From Candidatus Proximibacter danicus (GTDB lineage: Bacteria; Pseudomonadota; Gammaproteobacteria; Burkholderiales; Rhodocyclaceae), in NCBI GenBank assembly GCA_016710885.1, contig JADJUC010000030.1, positions 45,728 through 109,727 on the forward strand: a stretch of DNA of 64,000 nt, written 5' to 3'. Every line of letters starts with the position of its first letter. Position 1 is the first letter of the stretch. The notes beneath the pieces were generated by a model, which was not told the DNA's origin, searched no databases, and was given only the letters and a program-made list of their open reading frames with translations. A program made the translations under genes and the position numbers. Of the stretch, positions 18,943 to 30,905 are shown in pieces.

Positions 18943-19698
18943 TCAGCGACTTGCCGCCTGGCAAATCGCCAGAAAATCATCCACCACCAGAGAAGCCCCA
19001 CCGACCAGACCGCCGTCGATATCGGGCTTCACGAAAATTTCACCGGCGTTCTGCGCCTTGACGCTGCCGCCGTACAAAATCTGCAAACCTGCTGCTATTA
19101 CTTCATCGCGCCCGGCAACCAGCGCCCGGATCGCCGCATGCACTTCCTGCGCCTGCTCGGGTGACGCCGTCTTGCCTGTACCAATGGCCCATACAGGCTC
19201 ATACGCAACCACTGCACCAGCAAAGGCGCCAACACCCGCCTTGTCGAGCACCGCCACCATCTGTGCTGCCACCACCTCAGCCGTCTGCCCCGACTCCCGC
19301 TGCGCCAGCGTTTCGCCAACGCAAAGGATGGGAACCAGCCCGGCCGACTTGGCGGCTACAAACTTGGCGGCCACCACCGCATCGGTCTCGCCATACAGCG
19401 CGCGCCGCTCGGAATGCCCGACAATTACATGGCGGCAACCGAATTCCAGCAGCATCGCTGCCGCAACTTCACCGGTATAGGCGCCCTGCGCATGCTCGCT
19501 CAGATTCTGTGCCCCCCAGCTGATCGGCGTTGCCGCCAGCATCTGCTGGGCCTGCGCCAGATACGGGAAGGGCACGCAAACCGAGGCACTAACCTCGCCG
19601 ATGGCACCGACGCCTGCAACCAAGCCCTGCAACAAATTCTTGTTGCCAGACAGGCTGCCATGCATCTTCCAGTTGCCAACAACGAGCTTGGGTCGCAT
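18943..19698 (-). CDS. tpiA: Triosephosphate isomerase
   Basis: A glycolytic TIM-barrel enzyme interconverting dihydroxyacetone phosphate and glyceraldehyde 3-phosphate. Active-site signatures are NWKM at the N-terminus (Lys), VIVGHSERR (His) and AYEPVWAIGTGK (Glu). Start MRPKLVVGNWKM at 19698 gives 251 residues; an alternative ATG five codons upstream is possible. It probably forms a transcript with secG. Confidence 0.95.
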   Translation of the reverse strand: MRPKLVVGNWKMHGSLSGNKNLLQGLVAGVGAIGEVSASVCVPFPYLAQAQQMLAATPISWGAQNLSEHAQGAYTGEVAAAMLLEFGCRHVIVGHSERRALYGETDAVVAAKFVAAKSAGLVPILCVGETLAQRESGQTAEVVAAQMVAVLDKAGVGAFAGAVVAYEPVWAIGTGKTASPEQAQEVHAAIRALVAGRDEVIAAGLQILYGGSVKAQNAGEIFVKPDIDGGLVGGASLVVDDFLAICQAASR

Positions 19699-19772
19699 AC
19701 GCGCAGTCCGCATAAAACTTTTCGATTATAGCTGCAGAGCACAAACCGGGTCAATCCAGACCCTGCCCGAAG

Positions 19773-21137
19773 CTAGGCGGCACAAGCCTGCCGCACCGCA
19801 GCAGCAAGGGTTTCCGCCGCTTCTGTCACACGCGTTGCGTCGCGCCCCTCGACCATCACCCGCAGGAGGGGTTCGGTGCCCGAGGCACGCAGCAGAACAC
19901 GCCCCTGCCCGGCCATCGACGCCTCCACCTCTCTGCACACACCGGCAATCGACGCATTGTCCTTCCAGGCAAACCCCTTGCTCACGGGGACATTGATCAG
20001 GCGCTGCGGGTAGAGGGTCAGGTCGGACAGCAGCGTCTTCAAATCAACGCCTGACGCACGCATCGCCGACAACACCTGCAAGGCGGAAACAATGCCGTCG
20101 CCGGTAGTGTGGCGATCCAGGCAAAGAATATGGCCGGAGTTCTCACCGCCGAAGAGCCAGCCGTTTTCCTGCAGCATCTCCATGACGTAGCGATCGCCCA
20201 CAGCCGCCCGTGCGAAAGGTACGCCCAGCTTGCCCACGGCATGCTCGAACGCCAGGTTGGTCATCAGCGTCCCGACCACTCCCTGCACAGCGCCTTGCCG
20301 CAGGCGGTCGCGGACGATGGCGAAAAGCAGCTGGTCGCCGTCATAGACCGTTCCCTCGGCATCGACCATGATCAGCCGGTCACCGTCACCGTCAAGGGCG
20401 ATGCCAAGATCGGCCCCTTTGGCCACCACCTCGGCCGACAGGGCCTTGGGAGATGTGGCTCCGAAGCCGGCATTGATATTCAGGCCATCCGGTGCCGCAC
20501 CGATGGCGATTACCTCGGCGCCCAGCTCGTGCAGGACATGGGGAGCGATGTGATAGGCCGCACCGTGCGCACAATCGACAACGATGCGCAGACCGCGCAG
20601 ATCGCTGTCGTTCGGGAAGGTGCTCTTGCAGAATTCGATGTACCGCCCAGCCGCGTCGTTGATCCGACGGGCACGCCCGAGGTCGGCGGAAGCCGCGCAC
20701 ACGATCGGCTCGTCAATGCCGGCCTCGATTGCTGCTTCCACGGCATCCGGCAGCTTGGTGCCGTGCGCGGAAAAGAACTTGATGCCGTTATCGTGATACG
20801 CGTTGTGGGACGCGGAAATGACGATGCCGGCCTGCAGGCGCAATGCCCGGGTCAGATAGGCGATGGCCGGCGTCGGCAGCGGGCCGGTCAGGCAGACATC
20901 CACCCCCGCTGCCGAAAAGCCGGCTTCCAGCGCAGCTTCCAGCATGTAGCCCGAGATGCGCGTGTCCTTGCCAATGAGCACCGCCGGGCGCTCGCCATGA
21001 GGCAGATGCTCGCGCGCAACCAGCACGCGGCCTGCGGCATAGCCCAGACGCATGACGAACTCGGGGGTGATCGGCGACTGCCCTACCCGCCCGCGAACGC
21101 CATCAGTCCCAAAATATTTTCTGCTGTTACCCGACAT
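19773..21137 (-). CDS. glmM: Phosphoglucosamine mutase
   Basis: A 454-residue enzyme converting glucosamine 6-phosphate to glucosamine 1-phosphate for UDP-GlcNAc, peptidoglycan and LPS synthesis. Motifs: KYFGTDGVRG at the N-terminus, the phosphoserine loop ISASHNAY near residue 100, the metal loop DGDGDR near residue 245, and the sugar-binding GGENSGH near residue 330. The C-terminal RASGTEPLLRVM phosphate-binding loop is intact. It follows folP in the direction of transcription, the common order ftsH-folP-glmM. Confidence 0.95.
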   Translation of the reverse strand: MSGNSRKYFGTDGVRGRVGQSPITPEFVMRLGYAAGRVLVAREHLPHGERPAVLIGKDTRISGYMLEAALEAGFSAAGVDVCLTGPLPTPAIAYLTRALRLQAGIVISASHNAYHDNGIKFFSAHGTKLPDAVEAAIEAGIDEPIVCAASADLGRARRINDAAGRYIEFCKSTFPNDSDLRGLRIVVDCAHGAAYHIAPHVLHELGAEVIAIGAAPDGLNINAGFGATSPKALSAEVVAKGADLGIALDGDGDRLIMVDAEGTVYDGDQLLFAIVRDRLRQGAVQGVVGTLMTNLAFEHAVGKLGVPFARAAVGDRYVMEMLQENGWLFGGENSGHILCLDRHTTGDGIVSALQVLSAMRASGVDLKTLLSDLTLYPQRLINVPVSKGFAWKDNASIAGVCREVEASMAGQGRVLLRASGTEPLLRVMVEGRDATRVTEAAETLAAAVRQACAA

Positions 21138-21233
21138 ACCGCACTCCAGCTCTGACGACTCACTGGCGTTGGAACAGCCCGACGCCCAAAGGCGGTATTT
21201 TACTTGGAAGCCAAGGCGAAAGCTTGATGCGGA

Positions 21234-22061
21234 TCATGCCGCCGCATGCGTTGCCGACCACACGGCCAGCGCATCGCGCGTCGCCGCAACATCATGCACA
21301 CGCAGGATGCGGGCACCGCCTTCAAGCGCCATGAGCGCCGCAGCGAGGCTGCCCGCCAACCGATCGCCAACCTCGCGACCAGTGACATGGCCGAGCATGG
21401 ATTTGCGCGAAAGGCCGGCCAGCAGCGGCAAGCCGTCGATGGCCAGTTCCGGCAGATGCTTCAGCAGCGACAGATTGTGCGCCAGCGTCTTGCCGAAACA
21501 GAAACCGGGATCAAGAACCAGCCGTTCGCGCGCCACGCCCGCAACCTGTGCAGCAGCCACGCGCTCACGCAGGAAGGCACCGACCTCCGCCACCACATCG
21601 GCATACACCGGCTGCTGCTGCATGGTCAGCGGCTCACCCTGCATGTGCATCAGGCACACCGCGCAGTCGCTGCTGGCCACGGCTTCCAGCGCCCCCGGCA
21701 TACGCAGGCCGTAGATGTCGTTGATCATTGACGCGCCGGCCGCCAGCGCTGCGCGCATCACTTCCGGCTTGTAGGTATCCACCGAAATCGGCAGTCCGCA
21801 ATCCGACAGGGCTTCCAGCACCGGCAGCAGCCGGCGCAATTCGTCCTCTAGCGATGTCGGTATCGCGCCCGGACGCGAGGATTCGGCGCCGAGATCAAGC
21901 AGGTCGGCACCCGCCGCAATCTGTGCCTGTGCATGGGCAATGGCGCGCTCGGCGCTGGCGCCGAGACCATCGCCGGAAAAGGAATCCGGCGTCAGGTTGA
22001 CGATGCCCATAACCAGCGGGCGATCCAGCGGCAGCTCAAATTTTCCGCAGTGCAGTTTCAT
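21234..22061 (-). CDS. folP: Dihydropteroate synthase
   Basis: The TIM-barrel enzyme of folate synthesis that joins p-aminobenzoate to pterin pyrophosphate; target of sulfonamides. Motifs: GIVNLTPDSFSGDG, LGAESSRPGA, SVDTYKPEV, DIYGLR and LDPGFCFGKT. Start MKLHCGKFELPL at 22061 fits the family; an ATG four codons upstream (22073) is also possible. No good Shine-Dalgarno is seen before either, and the region directly upstream is the non-coding lower-GC stretch that separates it from ftsH. Confidence 0.93.
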   Translation of the reverse strand: MKLHCGKFELPLDRPLVMGIVNLTPDSFSGDGLGASAERAIAHAQAQIAAGADLLDLGAESSRPGAIPTSLEDELRRLLPVLEALSDCGLPISVDTYKPEVMRAALAAGASMINDIYGLRMPGALEAVASSDCAVCLMHMQGEPLTMQQQPVYADVVAEVGAFLRERVAAAQVAGVARERLVLDPGFCFGKTLAHNLSLLKHLPELAIDGLPLLAGLSRKSMLGHVTGREVGDRLAGSLAAALMALEGGARILRVHDVAATRDALAVWSATHAAA

Positions 22062-22073
22062 TGGGAGAAGCAT

Positions 22074-22573
22074 GAGTACAGAGGAGTATCGGGGGTGTCA
22101 ATTCGACCCTAAGCGGCCTTCAAGTTCTATTTGCCTTCACCGGATAGGCGTCTCAGGAAAAAGACATTTCTGACTCACGTTTTAATGTATTTGCTTCTTA
22201 GCCATTGTCGAAGGAATTCACCAGTTTGTCTTGCATTCAAAATTCTGCCTCTTTATTGGCGAAGACTTGTATTCCCTCAAAGCTCGGATGCACATTTTAA
22301 AATTGCCGCGGCTTGCCTATCGTCGCACCTGCAAGAATCTCTACGCGAGCAAGTGACTATCTATCCAGTTCTGCTGGTTTCATCTTTCTTTACTGGAGCC
22401 AATTTGCTCATGCTTGCAAAAATGGCGAGGCAATATTTACGCCAAGGCGATTTCAGAAACCGGAGTGGCGGAAGACAGCATTCAGAATTTAACGCTCTGA
22501 TTGGGCGCGGAATGGCAATGACATGCGGCAACGTGCGATTGAGCTGCCGAGAGCTGCCGGAACCACTCAAGCA
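22074..22573. other. Lower-GC stretch with no convincing gene, between folP and ftsH
   Basis: About 500 bp, clearly more AT-rich than both neighbours, separates folP from ftsH although these genes are normally adjacent. A plus-strand frame exists across it but its composition is unlike the neighbours, it runs into the ftsH tail in antisense, and no motif is recognisable. It may be remnant inserted DNA. No clean terminal inverted repeats or target duplication could be made out. Confidence 0.5.
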
Positions 22574-22600
22574 AAACGGGAGAGCCTCGCTCTCCCGTTT
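22574..22600 (-). terminator. Terminator downstream of ftsH
   Basis: Perfect 11-bp arms AAACGGGAGAG/CTCTCCCGTTT with a 5-nt loop, ending in TTTT on the minus strand. It lies 18 bp beyond the stop codon of the full-length ftsH frame (22618-22620), supporting that position as the original gene end. Confidence 0.85.
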
Positions 22601-22617
22601 CAATCCATCCGACTCAA

Positions 22618-24498
22618 TCAGGCTGGCGCGGTGGCCGAAGGGGCCGCACCCGGCGTGCTGTCGGGCGACGACTTGATCGGCGCCTGTGGCTGCTTCGGCG
22701 GACGCGGGTCCTTGCCTTCCATGATGTCGTTGATCTGGTCGGTGTCGAGGGTTTACCACTCGAGCAGCGCCTTGGTCATGGCTTCGACCTTGTCGCGGTT
22801 TTCTTCGAGCAGACGGCGAGCCAGCGCGTACTGTTCGTCGATGATGCGGCGGATTTCGGCATCGACCTTCTGCATCGTCGTTTCGGACATGTTCTTGTGC
22901 GTGGTCACCGAGCGGCCGAGGAAGACCTCGCCTTCGTTCTCGCCATAGACCATGGGGCCCAGCGCATCGGACATGCCGTAGCGGGTGACCATGTCGCGGG
23001 CCATCTGCGTGGCGCGCTCGAAGTCGTTCGAGGCACCGGTGGTCATCTGGTCCATGAACAGCTCTTCGGCAATACGGCCACCGAAGAGGACGGCGATGCG
23101 GCTCATCAGGTAGGTGCGGTCATACGCATAGCGGTCTTCTACCGGCAACTGCATGGTCAGGCCCAGAGCGCGCCCACGCGGGATGATGGTGACCTTGTGC
23201 ACCGGGTCGGATTTCGGCACCAGCTTGGCAACAACGGTATGCCCCGACTCGTGGTAGGCGGTGTTCTTCTTCTCTTCTTCGCTCATGACCATGCTGCGGC
23301 GCTCGGTGCCCATCATGATCTTGTCCTTGGCCTTTTCGAAGTCTTCCATGTCGACCAGGCGCTTGTTGGTGCGCGCGGCAAACAGGGCAGCTTCGTTGAC
23401 CAGGTTGGCCAGGTCGGCACCGGAGAAGCCGGGGGTACCGCGGGCGATGATGTCGGCCTTGACGTCCGGCGACAGCGGCACCTTGCGCATGTGCACGACA
23501 AGGATCTGCTCGCGACCACGGATATCGGGCAGCGGCACGACGACTTGGCGGTCGAAGCGGCCCGGGCGCATCAGCGCAGGGTCAAGCACGTCGGGGCGGT
23601 TGGTCGCCGCGATGACGATGACGCCGGTCTGGCCTTCGAAACCGTCCATCTCGACCAGCATCTGGTTCAGGGTCTGTTCGCGTTCGTCGTTGCCGCCACC
23701 GAGGCCGGCGCCACGCTGACGACCGACGGCATCGAGTTCGTCGATGAAGATGATGCACGGAGCGTGTTTCTTGGCGTTCTCGAACATGTCGCGAACACGG
23801 GCGGCACCGACGCCGACAAACATTTCGACGAAATCGGAACCGGAGATCGAGAAGAACGGCACCTTGGCTTCGCCGGCGATGGCCTTGGCCAGCAGGGTCT
23901 TGCCGGTACCCGGGTTGCCGACCAGCAGCACACCCTTCGGGATACGGCCGCCGAGTTTCTGGAACTTGGTCGGGTCGCGCAGGAAGTCGACCAGTTCGGA
24001 GACTTCTTCCTTGGCCTCGTCGCAACCGGCGACATCGGCGAAAGTGATGGTATTGGTCGATTCGTCGAGCAGGCGCGCCTTGCTCTTGCCGAACGAGAAG
24101 GCGCCGCCGCGGCCGCCGCCCTGCATCTGGCGCATGAAGAAAACCCAGACGCCGATCAGCAGCAACATCGGGAACCAGCTGACGAAGAAGTTCATCAGGA
24201 ACGAAGGCTCTTCCTCGGGGCGAGCCTCGATCTTGACGCCGTTCTTGAGCAGATCCGACACCAGCCACAGATCGGGCGGCGCGTAGGAAGTGATTTTCTT
24301 GCCTTCCGTAGTGACCGCTTTCAGCGTTCGCCCTTCCATCGTCACCTTGGTGATTCTGCCCTGCTTCACCTCGTCAATGAACTGGGAATACTCCATCGAG
24401 CTCTGCACGACTTGGCGGCCATTGAACTGGTTGAAGACGGTCATCAGCACGAGACCAATCACCAGCCAGATCGCCAGATTCTTGAACATATTATTCAC
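22618..24498 (-). CDS. ftsH: ATP-dependent zinc metalloprotease FtsH, with a premature in-frame stop
   Basis: Membrane-anchored AAA+ protease that degrades short-lived and misassembled membrane proteins, including LpxC and sigma32 in enteric bacteria. Two N-terminal membrane helices flank a periplasmic domain; then Walker A GNPGTGKT, Walker B IFIDELDAVG and the zinc site HESGH. The frame meets a TAA at 22753-22755 after ALLEW, giving 581 residues. Beyond it the same frame continues for 44 more family-like residues (DTDQINDIMEGKDPRPPKQ onward) to TGA at 22618. A normal gene would have a Glu codon (GAA) here, so a single G-to-T change explains the break. Catalytic parts are intact; the lost tail is the poorly conserved C-terminus. 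Confidence 0.93.
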
Positions 24499-24602
24499 TT
24501 CGCATTCCTTTTCGCCATCAACGGCATCGAATGGAGCATTGTAAACCGAATTCAGGTGTCCCGCTCAGGCTTGGCAAGCGTCAAATTCAAGCGCCTTAAA
24601 CC

Positions 24603-25219
24603 TCAAGCCCGGACCTTGCCGAGCAAGTACAGCTCGGAACTGCGATCTCGGGAGGCGTCGGGTTTTCGGGTGGCAACCACCTTGAAAACCTTGCGCATCT
24701 GGGCCACGAAGTCCTCGTAGCCGTAACCCTGAAAAACTTTGACCAGAAAGGCACCATCCGGTTTCAGCCAATTTTCCGAGAATTCCAGCCCGAGTTCCGC
24801 CAGATGCATCATCCGCGCCTGATCCGAGACGGGAATACCCGACATATTGGGGGCCATATCCGAAAGTACAAGGCCCACGGGGTCGCCGGCGAGCTTTTCT
24901 TCAAGCTGAGCCAGGATGGCCGCGTCGCGAAAATCGCCCTGAAAGAACTCCACCCCATGGATTCCCGGCATCTCCAGCAAATCAAGGGCGATGACGCGGC
25001 CCGGCCATTGAGTCGGTGCGCGGCGACTTGCGACCACCCACCGGGTGCTGCACCAAGATCGACCACGATCTCGCCCGGGCGAATCAGCTTGTCGCGATCA
25101 TCGATCTCCATAAGCTTGAACGAAGCACGCGAGCGCCAGCCCTCCGCCTTCGCCCGTTGAACGTAGGGGTCATTAACATGTTCTTGCAACCATGCCTTGC
25201 TGGTCTTGGTACGGGCCAT
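24603..25219 (-). pseudogene. rlmE: 23S rRNA (uridine 2552-2'-O)-methyltransferase RlmE, frameshifted
   Basis: RlmE (FtsJ/RrmJ) methylates the ribosomal A-loop and is typically next to ftsH. The N-terminal part from 25219 (MARTKTSKAWLQEHV) includes the SAM-binding VDLGAAPGGWSQVA. After this the reading frame breaks; the rest (GRVIALDLLEMPGIHGVEF, then VLSDMAPNMSG and LVKVFQG) reads in another frame to the stop at 24603. Insertion of one base near 24999-25004, in a CGGGCCGCG context, would restore about 205 residues, the normal size. All catalytic K-D-K-E-type segments are otherwise present. One-base loss in a GC run is more likely a sequence error than true inactivation. Confidence 0.9.
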
Positions 25220-25265
25220 AGCGATGACGAGATGATAGAATTCGCGTTTTGATGAAAGTTTTACA

Positions 25266-25636
25266 ATGCTGCAACTGACTTCCGACGAGCGTCGCGCACT
25301 CCGCGCCCGCGCCCATGGCCTTAATCCCGTTGTCTCGATCAGCCAGAACGGCCTCTCGGAAGGCGTCCTGAAGGAAATCGACGCTTCGCTGAAAGCCACG
25401 AACTGATCAAAATTCGTGTTTATGGCGACGACCGCGATGTCCGCGCTGCCTATCTCACCGAAATCTGCGAGAAGCTGGAAGCCGGCGCGGTGCAGCAGAT
25501 CGGCAAGCTGCTGGTCGTTTATCGCCCTTCCGCAGAGCTGGCTGCGAAAAAAGCCGCGGCCGCCCGCCCTGCCCATAGCAAGTCAGCTCCCCGTCGCACC
25601 AAGCGCAGCTTCCAGGGCAGCAACCGCAAAATCTGA
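25266..25636 (+). pseudogene. yhbY: YhbY-family (CRM domain) RNA-binding protein, frameshifted
   Basis: A small ribosome-assembly factor of the CRS1/YhbY family that binds pre-50S particles. Starting at MLQLTSDERRALRARAH, it includes the hallmark NPVVSISQNGLSEGVLKEID. The frame then stops at 25406, but adding one A to the AAA at 25391-25395 gives SHELIKIRVYGDDRD and continues to 25636 with a basic C-terminal tail, for about 123 residues. It is divergent from rlmE, as in related genomes, with only 46 bp between start codons. Confidence 0.88.
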
Positions 25637-25863
25637 AACCGCTTGGCGCCAACGCACCGCGCGCGCGCGGCCCCCAAACGGCAAACACCGCCAGCAAGCT
25701 CTGAACAAGATAGTACGCTCGCCACGCCATGCCAGGTGGCAAAACGGCTGCGCGCTGCGGCTTCAGCCAACTCCCGGGGGACGCTTTCACTGCGCAGATG
25801 GGCAATCAGCGGCTGCAAACCGAACAACTGTGCGGCGGACAGAACAAGCATCAGCAATACAAG
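25583..25863 (-). pseudogene. C-terminal remnant of a DUF4149-like membrane protein
   Basis: Directly joined to the truncated greA is a stretch reading LVLLMLVLSAAQLFGLQPLI, then a charged segment ending in RSRFATWHGVASVL. That is typical of the second half of DUF4149 membrane proteins, which normally lie between greA and yhbY. A further shift is needed to read YLVQSLLAVFAVWG. The N-terminal half is missing. The end is uncertain because the last part overlaps the yhbY 3' end; a candidate stop lies at 25583. Family assignment is from memory of the motif and synteny. Confidence 0.55.
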
Positions 25864-26295
25864 TGGCGCCTGCACCTGAGCAATGTCGCCGGCAAACTTG
25901 CCGATCAGCGCGCGCGCCATCGGTGACGCGAACGAAAGCTTGCCCAGCTTGATGTCGGCCTCATCCTCGCCGACGATCTGGTAAGTCACCTGGTCACCGG
26001 ACCCCTGATCTTCGAGATCGACCGTTGCGCCAAACACCACACGGCCATCGGCATCGAGCGCCTTGGGATCGATGATCTGGGCGTTCGAAAGCTTGCCTTC
26101 GACTTCCTGAATACGCCCCTCAACAAATCCCTGTCGCTCCTTGGCAGCATCATATTCGGCATTTTCCGACAGATCGCCGTGCGAACGCGCCTCAGCAATG
26201 GCAGCAACCACACTCGGCCGCTCAACGGTTTTCAGGCGGTGCAGTTCGGCACGGAGTATTTCAGCGCCATACAGGGTCAGTGGAACCTTGCTCAT
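25864..26295 (-). CDS. greA: Transcription elongation factor GreA, C-terminally truncated and fused
   Basis: GreA rescues backtracked RNA polymerase by stimulating transcript cleavage. The N-terminal coiled coil with the acidic tip DLSENAEYDAAKERQ and the C-terminal FKBP-like domain (SFASPMARALIGKFAGD) are present. Homology ends at AQVQAP (residue 144); the usual final dozen residues with an EYEI motif are absent, and the frame continues into the DUF4149-like remnant as far as 25519. This looks like a deletion of the greA end plus the start of the next gene, or an assembly join. Start MSKVPLTLYGAE was chosen over a codon five residues upstream. Confidence 0.85.
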
Positions 26296-26378
26296 TTCGC
26301 TCTTCACCAAAGCAAAACCGCCGGAACCCGAAGTGCAATATTTTTCGGGTCTGCCCGGCGGCCAATAAAAAGAAAAAC

Positions 26379-29585
<3,207 letters not shown>

Positions 29586-29588
29586 GGC

Positions 29589-30746
29589 TTACTTTCCCCC
29601 GGCTTTCTTGTCTTGCATTGCCTGGGTAAAACGCTCGAACAGGTAGGCCACGTCGTGCGGGCCGGGGCTGGCTTCCGGATGCCCCTGGAAGGAAAAGGCC
29701 GGCACGTCGGTGCGGGCAATACCTTGCAGCGACCCGTCGAACAACGACACGTGCGTCGGCCGCAAGTTGGCCGGCAGCGATTCGGGATCAACCGCGAAAC
29801 CGTGGTTCTGGCTGGTGATCAGCACCTGCTGGGTGTCGAGATCCTTGACCGGGTGATTGGCACCGTGGTGGCCGAACTTCATCTTCATCGTCTTCGCACC
29901 GGAGGCGAGTGCCAGCAACTGGTGGCCGAGGCAAATGCCGTAGGTCGGGATGCCGCGGGCGAGAAACTCGCGAATGGCGGCGATGGCATAGTCGCAAGGC
30001 TCGGGGTCACCCGGGCCGTTGGACAGGAAGATGCCGTCCGGATTCATCGCCAGCACCTCGGAAGCCGGCGTCTGCGCCGGCACGACGGTGACGCGGCAGC
30101 CGCGCTGGGCAAGCATGCGCAGGATGTTGCGCTTGACGCCGAAATCGTAGGCGACGACGTGGAATTTTGGTTCAGGCACAGCCTGAAAGCCGGTCAGCGA
30201 CCATTCGCCTTCCTTCCACTCGTAGGGCGAATCGACGGTGACGACCTTGGCCAGATCCATGCCGGCCAGACCCGGGAAGGCCTTCGCTTCGGCAATGGCC
30301 TTGGCTTCATCAACCACACCGGCCATGATGCAGCCGGCCTGGGCGCCCTTTTCACGCAGCACGCGGGTCAGCGCACGGGTATCGATACCGGCGATGGCGA
30401 CGATGCCGTGCTGTTTCAGGTACTCGGGCAGCGTCTGGGTCATGCGCCAGTTCGAGGCACGGATCGGCAGATCACGAATGACCAGGCCGGCGGCAAAATT
30501 GGCGCGCGACTCCCAGTCCTCGTCGTTGCAACCGGTATTGCCGATATGGGGATAGGTCAGGGTGACGATCTGGCGGCAGTAGGACGGGTCGGTCAGGATT
30601 TCCTGATAGCCGGTCATGGCGGTGTTGAACACCACCTCGCCGCTGGTGCTTCCCTCGGCGCCGATGGCAAAGCCGCGGAAAACGGTACCGTCGGCTAGCG
30701 CGAGTAGAGCGGGCAGGAACGGCGGCAGCAACGCGGATAGCGACAC
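29589..30746 (-). CDS. carA: Carbamoyl-phosphate synthase small subunit
   Basis: A 385-residue glutaminase subunit supplying ammonia to CarB. The C-terminal class I amidotransferase domain shows the catalytic GICLGHQLLAL (Cys) and HPEASPGPHD (His-Glu). The N-terminal domain has the GTVFRG and NTAMTGYQEILTDPSY motifs. Translation starts with GTG at 30746, behind a good AGGAG at 6-8 bp spacing. carA and carB form an operon. Confidence 0.96.
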   Translation of the reverse strand: MSLSALLPPFLPALLALADGTVFRGFAIGAEGSTSGEVVFNTAMTGYQEILTDPSYCRQIVTLTYPHIGNTGCNDEDWESRANFAAGLVIRDLPIRASNWRMTQTLPEYLKQHGIVAIAGIDTRALTRVLREKGAQAGCIMAGVVDEAKAIAEAKAFPGLAGMDLAKVVTVDSPYEWKEGEWSLTGFQAVPEPKFHVVAYDFGVKRNILRMLAQRGCRVTVVPAQTPASEVLAMNPDGIFLSNGPGDPEPCDYAIAAIREFLARGIPTYGICLGHQLLALASGAKTMKMKFGHHGANHPVKDLDTQQVLITSQNHGFAVDPESLPANLRPTHVSLFDGSLQGIARTDVPAFSFQGHPEASPGPHDVAYLFERFTQAMQDKKAGGK

Positions 30747-30769
30747 GAAAAACTCCTGTGATTTGAGCG

Positions 30770-30793
30770 TTTGAATTTACCAATAAATTCAAA
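30770..30793. promoter_or_regulatory. Perfect 10-bp-arm palindrome upstream of carA
   Basis: TTTGAATTTA and TAAATTCAAA flank a 4-bp CCAA centre, 24 bp upstream of the carA GTG codon. This is an AT-rich, symmetrical operator-like site in the leader of an operon that is regulated by arginine and pyrimidines in other bacteria. The half-sites contain TGAAT/ATTCA as in ArgR boxes, but the spacing is wrong for one standard ARG box. The binding protein is unknown. Confidence 0.5.
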
Positions 30794-30809
30794 GCTTTAT
30801 ATGCGCAAA

Positions 30810-30836
30810 AGCGGAAGGGCTCGTGACCCTTCCGCT
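30810..30836 (-). terminator. Terminator of the hybrid sensor kinase gene, upstream of carAB
   Basis: Perfect 10-bp arms AGCGGAAGGG/CCCTTCCGCT around a 7-nt loop, followed on the minus strand by a short T-run. It separates the kinase gene from carA. It could alternatively be part of a carA leader attenuator, since the carA promoter is not precisely placed. Confidence 0.75.
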
Positions 30837-30905
30837 CATTCGGTATTTAACCGGCAGATTATACAGGACGCCCCATTCAGGGGCAAATTTGAACAGCTAG
30901 TCAGA

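Noticed and set aside
22131..22676. A 181-codon plus-strand frame between folP and ftsH
   Set aside because: It crosses the ftsH terminator and the antisense of the ftsH tail, has no ribosome-binding site and no recognisable motif.
30765..30800. A standard ArgR box at carA
   Set aside because: The half-sites match in part, but the 10-bp space between TGAAT and ATTCA does not fit one ARG box; it was kept as an unassigned palindrome.
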